64,000 bases of DNA from Clostridiales bacterium. Its GTDB lineage: Bacteria; Bacillota; Clostridia; Christensenellales; Aristaeellaceae. The stretch spans positions 79,423 to 143,422 of the forward strand of contig SVGS01000004.1 in the NCBI GenBank assembly GCA_015056205.1, in the 5' to 3' direction. The position numbers and the translations under genes were made by a program. Positions within the stretch are counted from its first letter, which is position 1. Each line of letters begins with the position of its first letter. Positions 33,325 to 42,909 of this stretch are shown here, in pieces. The notes beneath the pieces were generated by a model, which saw nothing but the letters and a program-made list of their open reading frames with translations, was not told the origin of the DNA and made no database searches.

Positions 33325-35910
33325 TTATTCTTTGGGACGGGACATTTTATGGACGATTTCCGTGGGAGCGGGCGGAGGCGGGGTGATCGCGGTGTCCAGC
33401 GTGATCTGATCCAGACCTTCGGTTGGCAGCTCATACGTTCCGCCGCCCTTGGTATCCAGGGTCAGCGCCTTCCGGAAGCCGGCCAGCCCCTCGCCCTGCT
33501 GCAGGATCTTCATTCCCTCTTTGAAAAGCCCGGATTTCATCAGCTCCGTCAGGAGCTCCTCGCCGTTCTGTTCTTCGGGATCTTTGAAAAGGGTAGACAG
33601 GGATTCGGAGAGATCCACCCAGCGGCCGTTCAGCAGGATAACCGCTTTCAGGCTGTCCAGGATGGCCGTGTTGGGTTTGTTGGATATATACAGCAGCAGG
33701 GGCAGTGTGATGCCGGGCTTGCTGATCATCCGGATGCTGCGTCCGTCCTGACCCGCGCTGCCCGTGTCATAGTAGAAAACCTCCTGCGCCTCTTTCTGAA
33801 GCCACTGCAGGAATTCATTGAGCTCCGGGGTCTTCTTCGGGGCGGGGGCCGGTTCCGGATCCTTATCGCGTTCCGCCAGATGTTCGCCCGCCACCTTCAT
33901 CGCGGCCAGCAGGAAATCCAGGAATCCGCGGCCCTGCTCCGTTTCCTCCTGCGGCTTCGGAGCCGCGAGGTCCCGGATCAGGGTCGGGTAGTTGTCCCAG
34001 CGGCCGCTGATGGCGTCGCTGACCAGGGTGAGGACTTTTTCCTTCAGCTTCTCCGTGTTGACGCTGGCCAGCATCAGGGTCCATTTTCCGTTGCTGAACA
34101 CCGCGTTGTCCGGCAGGGTCAGCGTCACCAGAGCTTTGTTTTCAGACAGCGCTTCCGGTATTTCGGTTTCTCCCAGCCGCGTTTCGGCGATGGCGCTGCT
34201 CAGCGCTTCCTGGAAGGTGTCCAGCCCGCAGATCTTCATGACCCAGGGAAGCAGCTCCCGCAGCTGCGGATAGTTGGATCCGGGCACCATGGCGCAGTCC
34301 GCCGCAAACCAGAAGACCCGGGCGTCCTCCAGGGACATGCCGCCCTGCGTGCACAGCAGCCAGGCAATGCGGTTCAGCAGGGAAGAGTTGGTATGCACGC
34401 CGCCGCGGTCATTGACATCCGTGGGCTCGAGAACCCCGGCCTTGTAGTATACATCCCAGACATATTCCGGCTGATGGTACCGGTGGGGATCGCTCATGCT
34501 GCGCACCGGGTTGGAGCTGTTCTCGCCCAATATCCAGGTGGTGTCTTCCGTGTCCCCGAGCATCATCTCGCACAGGTTGCCCTGAATATCGCTGATCGCC
34601 TCGTTGATCGCCCCGTAGTCGTTGGTGTAGGAGTTATAGGTCATGAGGGCGCCGGTGACGCAGTGGGTGAATTCATGGGCGCAGACGTCGAGGCACTGGG
34701 AGAAATCGTTGGCGGAGCTGGACAGGAAGGCCTGCCAGCCGTAAAACTTTCCGGCATAGGCCGCGTTGTCGATCGGCTGGTGCTCCTCGTCGCAGTAATC
34801 CTTCAGCACGATGATGGGGGTATTGACCCCGTCGCCGCCCTTCCAGCCGATGGCGTTGTAGTAATCCCATGCGCGGCAGTACTGATAGAGCGAGAGCAGG
34901 CTGGTCTGGTCCCATTCCCGGTTGTCCGGGCTGTATTCCAGCACCACCCTTCCGTGGTTGTACAGGAACTCCCAGCAGTCCGCGACCACGATCTGATGCT
35001 CGATATTGCCCAGGTAGTACATCCCGGTGCGGGTGTCCCGCATCACGGATACGGTGATTTCCTTCTCCGTCCCGTCGGACAGGTCCACATATCCGGTGTA
35101 TTCGGCGGGCTCCATGAACTGGAACACGTAGCTGGCGTCATATCCGGCCGAGCCGGCCTGGTCCCCCGGGATGAGGGTGGGCAGGGAGTAGAGATATTCC
35201 CCGTTCAGCGTGATATAGTGGGCCAGATAGGGCAGGTCGCCCGAGGATAGGCTGCCGGAGGGGTTGGTGGTGTAAACCACCCAGACGTAGCGGGAGGGAA
35301 TTTCGTCCTGCTGGATATCGATTTCCCGGTCCACGGGCAGGATGATCTTCGCCGTCACGTTTTCCACCAGGGCCGGATTGCCCTTCAGGGTTTCCTTCGC
35401 GCAGGCCAGCGCCAGTTCTTCCGCCTGCTCCGCGGTGAGGGCGGCGGCGTCGTTTTCCGCTTCCGGATCGGGCAGATCGGAGATCACGCTGCCGGTCAGG
35501 CCGAGCATCTTTCCGTCCCGGCCGGTGATCACCTTGACGGCGCCGCCCTGAACCAGGATGTCCCCCTGCACCTGCTGGAATACATAGTAGATATTCCCGT
35601 TCGGATCCTTCAGCACGCTCCAGGGCTCGAACTGCGCCGCCGTGCCGCCGGTCAGCAGCGGGGTCATGGCGGCCACCACGGCCTGCGCGTCCTCCTGATT
35701 CGCCACGGGCCCCGGGAAGCAGGTCCCGTCCACAAAGGTCACTTTGCCGTTTTCCTGATAAACGCGGAGGTCATCGCCGTTCAGCGTTTTCAGATCCTCC
35801 AGGGTCAGGGTAAAATCCCGGCTGGACGTGAATCCTTCCGCGGCCGCGGCGCCGGCGGCGGTCCAGAGCATCACGGCCGCCATCAGAATCATCAGCATTC
35901 GTTTGAACAT
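33325..35910 (-). CDS. Secreted M4-family (thermolysin-like) metalloprotease with long C-terminal extension
   Basis: An 861-residue exported zinc endopeptidase. The signal peptide ends near AAAAEG (residue 25). An FTP/PepSY propeptide spans about 35-250. The catalytic domain has HEFTH at 412-416 (zinc His412 and His416, Glu413), the third ligand Glu in NEAISD (about 437) and the stabilising GGVHTNSSLLN. A C-terminal region from about residue 600 to 861 is extra to the peptidase and includes a Pro/Lys linker and a helix-rich segment of unknown role. GGAAGG precedes the ATG. It is divergent from a complete peptide importer, fitting a role in digesting proteins for uptake. Confidence 0.92.
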   Translation of the reverse strand: MFKRMLMILMAAVMLWTAAGAAAAEGFTSSRDFTLTLEDLKTLNGDDLRVYQENGKVTFVDGTCFPGPVANQEDAQAVVAAMTPLLTGGTAAQFEPWSVLKDPNGNIYYVFQQVQGDILVQGGAVKVITGRDGKMLGLTGSVISDLPDPEAENDAAALTAEQAEELALACAKETLKGNPALVENVTAKIILPVDREIDIQQDEIPSRYVWVVYTTNPSGSLSSGDLPYLAHYITLNGEYLYSLPTLIPGDQAGSAGYDASYVFQFMEPAEYTGYVDLSDGTEKEITVSVMRDTRTGMYYLGNIEHQIVVADCWEFLYNHGRVVLEYSPDNREWDQTSLLSLYQYCRAWDYYNAIGWKGGDGVNTPIIVLKDYCDEEHQPIDNAAYAGKFYGWQAFLSSSANDFSQCLDVCAHEFTHCVTGALMTYNSYTNDYGAINEAISDIQGNLCEMMLGDTEDTTWILGENSSNPVRSMSDPHRYHQPEYVWDVYYKAGVLEPTDVNDRGGVHTNSSLLNRIAWLLCTQGGMSLEDARVFWFAADCAMVPGSNYPQLRELLPWVMKICGLDTFQEALSSAIAETRLGETEIPEALSENKALVTLTLPDNAVFSNGKWTLMLASVNTEKLKEKVLTLVSDAISGRWDNYPTLIRDLAAPKPQEETEQGRGFLDFLLAAMKVAGEHLAERDKDPEPAPAPKKTPELNEFLQWLQKEAQEVFYYDTGSAGQDGRSIRMISKPGITLPLLLYISNKPNTAILDSLKAVILLNGRWVDLSESLSTLFKDPEEQNGEELLTELMKSGLFKEGMKILQQGEGLAGFRKALTLDTKGGGTYELPTEGLDQITLDTAITPPPPAPTEIVHKMSRPKE

Positions 35911-36118
35911 TTTCTTTCCTTCCTTTCATATCACAGGTTTTCCTGATGCTTTTTGGAAAATCCCGGCGGACGGTCCGGAACGGCTTCCGCCGCCTTTCGG
36001 CCGGGAATCTGACAGTTGATACGAAGAAAACCGGAGAAATGTCAGGCAACCGCTGCCCTTTCCCCTCCATTTTCTCGTTCCGCGGCCCATCTGTCAAGTT
36101 GTTTTTCACGAATGCGAA

Positions 36119-36148
36119 TAGACAGGCCCTCCCCATCCATGATATAAT
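36119..36148 (+). promoter_or_regulatory. Promoter of the peptide ABC transporter operon
   Basis: TAGACA (36119-36124), 18 bp, TATAAT (36143-36148), 62 bp before the first start codon. The 299 bp between the protease and this operon otherwise shows no gene. Confidence 0.6.
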
Positions 36149-36209
36149 CCGGACAGCTGAGAACAAAGGAAACCATAGAACCATAGAAAACGACAGGAGG
36201 AATGAAAGA

Positions 36210-37790
36210 ATGAAGAAATGGTTATCCCTGCTGCTGGTACTGGCGCTGTTCCTGGGCTCTGCCGCGGCGGAGAGCGTCGAGCCCGGCCTGCTGCGGGCCG
36301 CCGTGCGGTACGATATTTCCACCATGGATGTGGCGGAAACGACGGATAATTATCTGATCCCGCTGAATGTCATGGACCGGCTGTTTGAAACCAGGCTGGT
36401 GGACGGGAAGGCCCAGGTGCTGAACAGCCTGGCGGCGGATTACTCCGTCAGCGAGGACGGGCGGACCTACCGCTTCACGCTGCGGGACGGGGTGGTGTTT
36501 TCCAACGGCAGCCCCCTGACCGCTTCCGACGTGCAGTTCAGCTTTGAGCGCCTGCTGAAGGTGGGCCGGCAGAATACGGATATTCCGCTGGAAATCGAAG
36601 GGGGAGAAGCGCTCCTGAAGGGTGAGGCGGATTCCCTGAAGGGCTTTCAGGTGGAGGATGACACCCGTTTTACGATCACCCTGACCGAGCCGAACGCCGG
36701 CTTCACGGCGGAGCTTTCCTCGCCCGCCATGTCCATTGTGGACGCGGAAACCATGGCCCAGGTCACCGGCTTCGGAAAGGTTCCCGCGGATACGATCGGC
36801 TCCGGCCCCTATATCGTCACGGAGTGGGTGGCGAATGATCATTATACCCTGGTGCAGAACGAGCGGTACTGGGGTCCGGAACCCAGCGTGAAAAAGGTAA
36901 TCATCCGGGTGGAGCCGGATGCCGGAACCCAGAATCTCAAGTTCCAGAGCGGCGAGCTGGACCTGATCGATCTGGAGAGCCTGGACAGCGCGATTGTCGC
37001 CTCCGTTTACAAGACCGGCATGGCGGACCGGATCGTTTCCACCCCGCGGGTGGGGGTGATCTTCATGATGATGAATGAAGAGAATGAGTTCCTGAAGGAC
37101 GTCCGGGTGCGCCGGGCGATCGGCATGGCGGTGAATGTGGACGCGGTCATCCAGGGCGTCTTCATGGGCGACGCCATCCGGGAAAAAGGAATCATTCCGA
37201 CCGGGATCTGGGGCCATAACGACGCCCTGGAAGGCTTTGCCTACGATCCGGAAGGCGCCCGGAAGCTGCTGGCGGAAGCCGGATATGCCGACGGCCAGAT
37301 CCACTTTGAAATCTCGATGGATACTTCTTCCAGCACAGCCGTCCAGCTGATCTGCGCCTCCGTCAGCCAGAATCTGGAGGCGGTCGGCATCCGGGCGGAG
37401 ATCGTCAGCTATGAGCACTCCGCCTGGCTGGCGCACCGGGGAACCGGAAAGATGGATTCCTTCATGGCGACCTGGAGCATGGACTATAATGATCCGGCCA
37501 ACGTGATGTACACCTTCTTCGGCAGCGAGGCCAACAGCAAAGGCCGCAGCCTCAACTATGCCGATACGGACATCATTCACCGGGTGGCGGCCGCCCGGGC
37601 GATCGTGGATGACGCGGCCCGGATGCAGGAGTACCAGGCACTGGAGGAGAAGCTGATCCAGGAGGACGCGGCCTGGATTCCGCTGTGTACGAATCTGCAT
37701 CTTTACTGCATGGGGGACCGGGTGGCCTCCTTCGCTCCGCACTGGGCGGGCTTCTCCGATTTCTATGCCGCGGATGTTGTACTGAAGTAA
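36210..37790 (+). CDS. dppA: Peptide ABC transporter substrate-binding protein
   Basis: A 526-residue family 5 binding protein. The signal peptide (MKKWLSLLLVLALFLGSAAA) has no lipobox cysteine, so the mature protein seems not to be a lipoprotein. Fold markers: LAADYSVSEDGRTYRFTLRD, VVFSNGSPLTASDVQFSFER, IGSGPYIVTEW, VRRAIGMAVNVDAVIQGVF. Length is normal. AGGAGG is nine bases before the ATG. It is first of five genes (binding protein, two permeases, two ATPases) forming an import system for di- or oligopeptides. Which peptides are bound cannot be told; nickel or sugar-oligomer uptake are less likely alternatives for this family. Confidence 0.9.
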   Translation: MKKWLSLLLVLALFLGSAAAESVEPGLLRAAVRYDISTMDVAETTDNYLIPLNVMDRLFETRLVDGKAQVLNSLAADYSVSEDGRTYRFTLRDGVVFSNGSPLTASDVQFSFERLLKVGRQNTDIPLEIEGGEALLKGEADSLKGFQVEDDTRFTITLTEPNAGFTAELSSPAMSIVDAETMAQVTGFGKVPADTIGSGPYIVTEWVANDHYTLVQNERYWGPEPSVKKVIIRVEPDAGTQNLKFQSGELDLIDLESLDSAIVASVYKTGMADRIVSTPRVGVIFMMMNEENEFLKDVRVRRAIGMAVNVDAVIQGVFMGDAIREKGIIPTGIWGHNDALEGFAYDPEGARKLLAEAGYADGQIHFEISMDTSSSTAVQLICASVSQNLEAVGIRAEIVSYEHSAWLAHRGTGKMDSFMATWSMDYNDPANVMYTFFGSEANSKGRSLNYADTDIIHRVAAARAIVDDAARMQEYQALEEKLIQEDAAWIPLCTNLHLYCMGDRVASFAPHWAGFSDFYAADVVLK

Positions 37791-37791
37791 G

Positions 37792-38715
37792 ATGCTTCGC
37801 ACGCTGGCGCAGCGGCTGGTTCAGGCGGTCATTGTCCTGGCGGGGGTGATGCTGCTGATCTTCGTCATGCTGCGGATCGTTCCCGGTAACCCCGTTGAAA
37901 CCCTGATGGGCGAGCATGCCAACCAGGAAACCATTTCCCGCGTCAGCGAGGAAATGGGCCTGGATCAGCCGCTGCATATTCAGTTCTTCCGATATCTTTC
38001 CTCGGCGCTGCAGGGGGATTTCGGCACCAGCTTTACGCTGGGAAAGCCGGTTTCCCGGCTGCTCCGGTCGGCCTTTGTCAACACGCTGATCCTGGCCCTG
38101 TTTGCCGCACTCTTCGCCTGGATCATCGGCATCGGCTGCGGGGTGCTGGCGGCGGTGACGAAGAACCGGCTGCCGGACCGGATTTTCACGGGCTTTTCCC
38201 TGCTGGGCATCTCCCTGCCGGTCTTTATGGCGGCGATGTTTCTGCAGTATGTTTTCGCCTTCCGGCTTCACTGGCTGCCCATCTCGGGGGCGGACAGCTG
38301 GACCGGCTTCATCCTGCCCGGCATCGCGCTGGGCTGGAATTCCGCCGGCCAGATCGCCCAGATGACCCGGGTTACGCTGCTGGAAACCCTGCAGGAGGAC
38401 TATATCGATACCGCCCTGGCCAAGGGGCTGAGCCCGGCCCGGACGGTGGTGCGCCACGCGCTCCGCAATGCCATGCTGCCGGTCCTGACCATGATGGCGA
38501 TCCAGCTGTCCGGCCTGCTCTCCGGCGCGGTGATCACGGAAACGGTGTTCTCGCTGAACGGCCTGGGCCGCCTGATGGTGCAGGCGATCTCCGGGCGGGA
38601 TATTCCGCTTTTGCAGGGAACCGCCCTGTTTACCACCGGGATCGTGATTCTGGGAAGCCTGGCGGCCGACTGCCTTTACGCGGTGCTGGATCCCCGGATC
38701 CGGAAGGGGGGCTGA
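37792..38715 (+). CDS. dppB: Peptide ABC transporter permease, DppB type
   Basis: A 307-residue membrane protein with six hydrophobic segments. It begins with the DppB/OppB signature (an N-terminal helix then LRIVPGNPVETLMG) and contains the cytosolic EAA loop ALAKGLSPARTVVRHALRNA that docks on the ATPases. It starts one base after the binding-protein stop. Confidence 0.94.
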   Translation: MLRTLAQRLVQAVIVLAGVMLLIFVMLRIVPGNPVETLMGEHANQETISRVSEEMGLDQPLHIQFFRYLSSALQGDFGTSFTLGKPVSRLLRSAFVNTLILALFAALFAWIIGIGCGVLAAVTKNRLPDRIFTGFSLLGISLPVFMAAMFLQYVFAFRLHWLPISGADSWTGFILPGIALGWNSAGQIAQMTRVTLLETLQEDYIDTALAKGLSPARTVVRHALRNAMLPVLTMMAIQLSGLLSGAVITETVFSLNGLGRLMVQAISGRDIPLLQGTALFTTGIVILGSLAADCLYAVLDPRIRKGG

Positions 38716-38718
38716 GGC

Positions 38719-39633
38719 ATGCCGCTTTCCGGACGGAAAAAGACGGATGCCCTCGCCAGCCTGGCGCTGCAGAGCCAGCTGGGGGAGGAAATCCGGTTTC
38801 GGGACAGGCTGCGCCGCCTGGCCCGGGAAAACAAAACAGCGGTCGTCTCCGCGGCGCTGATCCTGGTGATGGCGCTGGCGGCGGTTTTCGCGCCGCTGCT
38901 GACCCCCTATGGGGAAAAGGATATGGATCTGCTGAACCGGCTGAGTCCTCCTTCCGCCGCCCATCTGCTGGGGACGGATGAGGGAGGCCGGGATGTGCTG
39001 GCCCGGCTGCTGTACGGGGCGCGGATCTCCCTGCTGGTGGGCGTGGTGCCCGCGCTGCTGAGCCTGCTGCTGGGCGCCTTGCTGGGGGTGATCGCCGGCT
39101 ACCGGGGCGGATGGGCGGATGCGCTGATCATGCGGGCCGCGGATATTACCCTGGCCTTTCCTTCAATGCTGCTGACCATGGTGGTCATGTACGCGCTGGG
39201 CGGCGGCATCGGCAATGTGTTTCTGACCCTGACCCTGGTGAACTGGGCGAACGTCGCCCGGGTGGTCCGGGCGCAGACGCTGCAGCTGAAAAACAGCGAG
39301 TTCGCGGAGTCCGCCCGGATCACGGGCGTTCCGTCCCGGGTGATCATGCGGCGGCATATCCTGCCGAACTGCCTGCCGACCCTGCTGGTGCTTTTTACCC
39401 TGAATATTCCCGCTTCCATTCTGACGGAAAGCAGTCTCAGCTTCCTGGGGCTGGGCGTTCAGCCGCCCTATGCCTCCTGGGGCCTGATGATCAATACCGG
39501 ACGGCAGTACCTGTTCAACGCGCCCTGGCTTTGCTTTGTCCCCGGGGCGGCGATCATGCTGATCGTGCTGGCGTTCAATTTTCTGGGAAACGGCCTCATG
39601 GACGTGCTGGATCCCCGGCAGCAGAAATCATAA
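38719..39633 (+). CDS. dppC: Peptide ABC transporter permease, DppC type
   Basis: A 304-residue permease with the DppC N-terminal extension (cytosolic start, one helix, then APLLTPYGEKD and HLLGTDEGGRDVLARLLYGA). The EAA loop reads SARITGVPSRVIMRRHILPN. Six hydrophobic segments. It starts three bases after dppB. Confidence 0.94.
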   Translation: MPLSGRKKTDALASLALQSQLGEEIRFRDRLRRLARENKTAVVSAALILVMALAAVFAPLLTPYGEKDMDLLNRLSPPSAAHLLGTDEGGRDVLARLLYGARISLLVGVVPALLSLLLGALLGVIAGYRGGWADALIMRAADITLAFPSMLLTMVVMYALGGGIGNVFLTLTLVNWANVARVVRAQTLQLKNSEFAESARITGVPSRVIMRRHILPNCLPTLLVLFTLNIPASILTESSLSFLGLGVQPPYASWGLMINTGRQYLFNAPWLCFVPGAAIMLIVLAFNFLGNGLMDVLDPRQQKS

Positions 39634-39645
39634 CAGGAGCGGATC

Positions 39646-40626
39646 ATGGAAGAGACGATTCTCGAGGTCAGCCGGCTGACCGTCACGATTCCGACGGACC
39701 GGGGGGAGATCCTCCCCGTGAACGATGTCAGCCTGCGGATTCCCGCGGGAAAGATTGTGGGAATCGTGGGCGAATCCGGCTGCGGAAAGAGCATGACGGC
39801 CCGGGCTGTGATCGGCTTGATCCGGCCTCCGGGCCGGGTGGCCGGCGGATCTGTCCGCCTCGGCGGCCGGGAGCTGACGGGCCTTTTGCCGAAGGAACGC
39901 CGGCGGCTGATGGGATCGGAAATCTCCATGGTGTTTCAGGAGCCGATGTCCAGTCTGAATCCGGTCATGAAGGTGGGCCGCCAGGTGGAGGAAGCCCTGC
40001 TTCAGCACGGCGTCTGTTCCCGGAAGGAAGCGAGGGAGCGGGTGCTGGAAATGTTCCGGGCGGTGGAAATTCCGGAGCCGGAAGTCCGGTATGACAGCTA
40101 TCCCCATCAGCTCTCCGGCGGGCTGCGCCAGCGGGTGATGATCGCCATGGCCATGGTGTGCCGTCCCCGGGTGCTGATTGCCGATGAGCCGACCACCGCG
40201 CTGGACGTGACGGTGGAGGCGCAGATTCTGCGCCTGCTCCGGGAGCTGCGGGACCGGGGAACGGGCCTGCTGGTGATCAGCCATAATCTGGGGGTGATCG
40301 CCCAGCTCTGCGACTGGGTGTATGTGATGTATGCCGGCCGTATCGTGGAAAGCGCCTCCGCGGAGGAACTGTTTGAACGCCCGCTGCATCCCTATACCCG
40401 GGGGCTTTTCCGCTCGGTGCTGTCGGTCGGGGAGGGGGCGGAGACGCTGGAAACCATTCCCGGCGTGGTGCCCAGCCTGCACCATCTGCCGGAGGGCTGC
40501 AGCTTTTCCCTGCGCTGCTCCCGGTGCGAAACCCGCTGCGAAAAGGAAATGCCGGAGCTGAGGGAGCTGGCGCCCGGGCATGCCGTGCGCTGCCGCCCGG
40601 CGGAAAGGGAGGCTCTCCATGAGTGA
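39646..40626 (+). CDS. dppD: Peptide ABC transporter ATPase, DppD type
   Basis: A 326-residue ATPase. Walker [10 protein letters not shown]-loop [12 protein letters not shown], signature [10 protein letters not shown], Walker [13 protein letters not shown] and H-loop LVISHNLG are all intact. The C-terminal oligopeptide-transport tail has four cysteines ([17 protein letters not shown]) that resemble the [4Fe-4S]-linked cysteines of this subfamily. It overlaps dppF by eight bases. Confidence 0.94.
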   Translation: MEETILEVSRLTVTIPTDRGEILPVNDVSLRIPAGKIVGIVGESGCGKSMTARAVIGLIRPPGRVAGGSVRLGGRELTGLLPKERRRLMGSEISMVFQEPMSSLNPVMKVGRQVEEALLQHGVCSRKEARERVLEMFRAVEIPEPEVRYDSYPHQLSGGLRQRVMIAMAMVCRPRVLIADEPTTALDVTVEAQILRLLRELRDRGTGLLVISHNLGVIAQLCDWVYVMYAGRIVESASAEELFERPLHPYTRGLFRSVLSVGEGAETLETIPGVVPSLHHLPEGCSFSLRCSRCETRCEKEMPELRELAPGHAVRCRPAEREALHE

Positions 40627-41623
40627 CGTGCTGCTCGAGGCCCGGCGCCTGAGCCGGGATTTTCCGTCCGGCGGGGGAAAAACGATCCACGCGGTTTCGG
40701 AGGTCTCCCTGCAGATCCGGGAGGGGGAAACCCTGGGCCTGGTCGGGGAGTCCGGCTGCGGCAAATCCACCCTGGGCCGCCTGATGATCCGGGCGCTGGC
40801 CCCCACTTCCGGCGAGGTGCTGTACCGCGGCCGGTCCCTGACCGCCATGCCGGAAAAAGCCTTCCGCCCCCTGCGGCGGCGGATGCAGCTGGTGTTCCAG
40901 GATCCCTGGGCTTCCCTGGACCCCCGGATGACCGTGCGGGATCTGATCGCCGAGCCCCTGGAAACCTGGCGGATCTGCGGCGGAAAGGCGGAAACCACGA
41001 AACGGGTCGCGGAGCTGATGCGGGCGGTGGGCCTTCCGGAGGAATTCCTGTACCGGTATCCTCACCAGTTTTCCGGCGGCCAGCGCCAGCGCATCGGCAT
41101 CGCGCGGGCGATCGCCGCGGAGCCCGAATTCATCGTCTGCGACGAGCCGGTCTCGGCGCTGGATGTTTCGGTGCAGAATCAGATTCTGAATCTGCTGAAG
41201 GGGCTGCGGGCGGAGCGGAAGCTGACCTATCTGTTTATCAGCCATAATCTGTCCGTGGTCCGCTATCTGTCGGACCGGGTGTGCGTGATGTATCTGGGAA
41301 ACGTGTGCGAAACCGGCCCGGCGGAGGAGGTCTACCGGCATCCGAGGCACCCCTATACCCGGTTCCTGCTGGACGCGGTGCCGGTTCCGGATCCCCGCCG
41401 CCGCGGGGAGGAGGTTCCCCTGCTGCGGGGTGATCCGCCCAGCCCGGCGCATCCGCCGGAGGGCTGCCCCTTTCATACCCGCTGCCCCTGGGCGGAGGAA
41501 CGCTGCGCCCGGGAAAAGCCGGCCCTGCGGTCCGACGGGGAGGTGCGTGTGGCCTGCCTGAAGCCGCTGTCCGGCCGGGAGGATTCCGCGCGGCGGACGC
41601 CGGACCCCTCCGGCGCACCGTGA
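40619..41623 (+). CDS. dppF: Peptide ABC transporter ATPase, DppF type
   Basis: A 334-residue ATPase. Walker [11 protein letters not shown]-loop LVFQDPWASLDPR, signature QFSGGQRQRIG, Walker B FIVCDEPVSALD and H-loop LFISHNLSV are intact; the C-terminal tail has CPFHTRCPWAEERC. The ATG at 40619, with GGGAGG six bases before it, overlaps the end of dppD (ATGAGTGA). The two ATPases form a heterodimer in this transporter class. Confidence 0.94.
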   Translation: MSDVLLEARRLSRDFPSGGGKTIHAVSEVSLQIREGETLGLVGESGCGKSTLGRLMIRALAPTSGEVLYRGRSLTAMPEKAFRPLRRRMQLVFQDPWASLDPRMTVRDLIAEPLETWRICGGKAETTKRVAELMRAVGLPEEFLYRYPHQFSGGQRQRIGIARAIAAEPEFIVCDEPVSALDVSVQNQILNLLKGLRAERKLTYLFISHNLSVVRYLSDRVCVMYLGNVCETGPAEEVYRHPRHPYTRFLLDAVPVPDPRRRGEEVPLLRGDPPSPAHPPEGCPFHTRCPWAEERCAREKPALRSDGEVRVACLKPLSGREDSARRTPDPSGAP

Positions 41624-41729
41624 AAAGTCCGGGGCGGAACACAGCTGAATCTGGCGGACGGATCAGGATTGTGGTATGATATCCTCCAAACCGGAATTAG
41701 TTGAAAATAAGAAAGGAACAGAACGAACG

Positions 41730-42104
41730 ATGAAACTGCTGGACCGAATCAAGGCTGTTTTTCAGAGAAAAGAGCCCGAACCCGTGCCCGAACCCGCGGC
41801 CCCGGCGAAAATAAAGAAAACCTGCCGGGAATGCGGGAAGACCTTCACCGTGGATCCCTCCTGGGAGCATATTCCGAATTACTGCAAGGAATGCCGGCAG
41901 AAATTTGCCCGGGAAAAGGAAGAGCGGCAGCGGGCCGGCGAACCGCGGAAAATCAGGCGCAAATGCAGGCAGTGCGGCCGCTTCTTCACCTTCCCCAGCA
42001 CGCTGCAGCATTATCCGAACTACTGCAGTAACTGCCGGAAGGAACACCAGGCGGCGATGAAGAGCAAATACGGCAATCCGGTGAAGCGGACGAAGAACGG
42101 CTGA
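41730..42104 (+). CDS. Small protein with two treble-clef zinc-ribbon motifs
   Basis: A 124-residue basic protein. Two similar cysteine units are visible: CRECGKTFTV with YCKECRQKF, and CRQCGRFFTFP with YCSNCRKEH; each gives four cysteines for one zinc. A Pro/Glu hinge precedes them. The two units are tandem duplicates of about 45 residues. ATG at 41730 has AAGGAAC at a rather long distance; a TATGAT box (41675-41680) lies upstream without a good -35. Such probable zinc-ribbon proteins are common and uncharacterised; nucleic-acid or protein binding is inferred only. Confidence 0.75.
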   Translation: MKLLDRIKAVFQRKEPEPVPEPAAPAKIKKTCRECGKTFTVDPSWEHIPNYCKECRQKFAREKEERQRAGEPRKIRRKCRQCGRFFTFPSTLQHYPNYCSNCRKEHQAAMKSKYGNPVKRTKNG

Positions 42105-42141
42105 GCGTTCCGCCCGGACAGGCCGGGGAGGAGAAGGAAGA

Positions 42142-42909
42142 ATGAGCGGATTCGATCGGAAAAAAGCCTGTCTGATTCTTCAGGCGGTGTTGTGCGTCTG
42201 GGTGGCGGTGCTGCTCTCCGCCGCGGCCGTCCGGATTTACCGGGAAGGGTCCGCCCGGAAGACGGAGCATCCGCTGGAATCCGTCTATACGCCGGAAAAC
42301 GCCGCGGAGGCGCTGGGCCGGGTGAGCCCCGTGTTCTTCGCGTCGCTCGGGGTAACGGCGGCGGGGCTGCTGCTCGGGCTCCGGGATGACGGGGCGGTCA
42401 GGCCGGTCCGGGATCCGGCGGCGGAGCGCGATCTGCTCCTTTCCCGGCTCAGCGGAACCGGGGAGGCTCTCCGCAGGGAGCGGCGGATCCAGCGGCGGAT
42501 CCGGCTGGGCGGCTGGACCGCCTTCGGGCTCTGCCTGCTGCCGGTGCTCCTCTACTGCCTGCGGCGGGAGCATTTTCCGGAGGCGGGCCTGGAAGCCATG
42601 ATCGCTTCGCTGGCGCTCCGTACCTTTCCCTGGATCCTGGCGGGGCTGCTGATCCTGGCGGGGGCGGCGCTGGCGGAGCGGCGGAGCATCCTCCGGGAGA
42701 TCGACGCGGCGAAGGCGCAGCTGAAGGCGGAAAAAGGCGCCCGGAAGGAGGCGGCCGGGGAGCCTTCCCGGCGGCCGGTGAACGCGGCGCGGGTGATTTT
42801 GCTGCTGCTGGCGGTGCTTCTGATCATTCTGGGAACGGTGAACGGGAGCCTGAAGGATGTGCTGCTGAAGGCAATCAATATCTGTACGGAGTGTGTTGGA
42901 CTTGGATAA
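42142..42909 (+). CDS. Four-helix membrane protein with C-terminal CTEC motif (CD1871A-like end)
   Basis: A 255-residue membrane protein with about four hydrophobic helices (near 12-30, 62-80, 122-140 and 160-178) and a fifth near the end. The last 35 residues (VILLLLAVLLIILGTVNGSL and then DVLLKAINICTECVGLG) look like the short clostridial CXXC family CD1871A, here fused to a longer N-terminal part. GGAGAAGG precedes the ATG. It overlaps the next gene by about 17 bp, so the two are translationally coupled. The CxxC could shuttle electrons or bind a cluster with the next protein; this is inference. Confidence 0.7.
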   Translation: MSGFDRKKACLILQAVLCVWVAVLLSAAAVRIYREGSARKTEHPLESVYTPENAAEALGRVSPVFFASLGVTAAGLLLGLRDDGAVRPVRDPAAERDLLLSRLSGTGEALRRERRIQRRIRLGGWTAFGLCLLPVLLYCLRREHFPEAGLEAMIASLALRTFPWILAGLLILAGAALAERRSILREIDAAKAQLKAEKGARKEAAGEPSRRPVNAARVILLLLAVLLIILGTVNGSLKDVLLKAINICTECVGLG

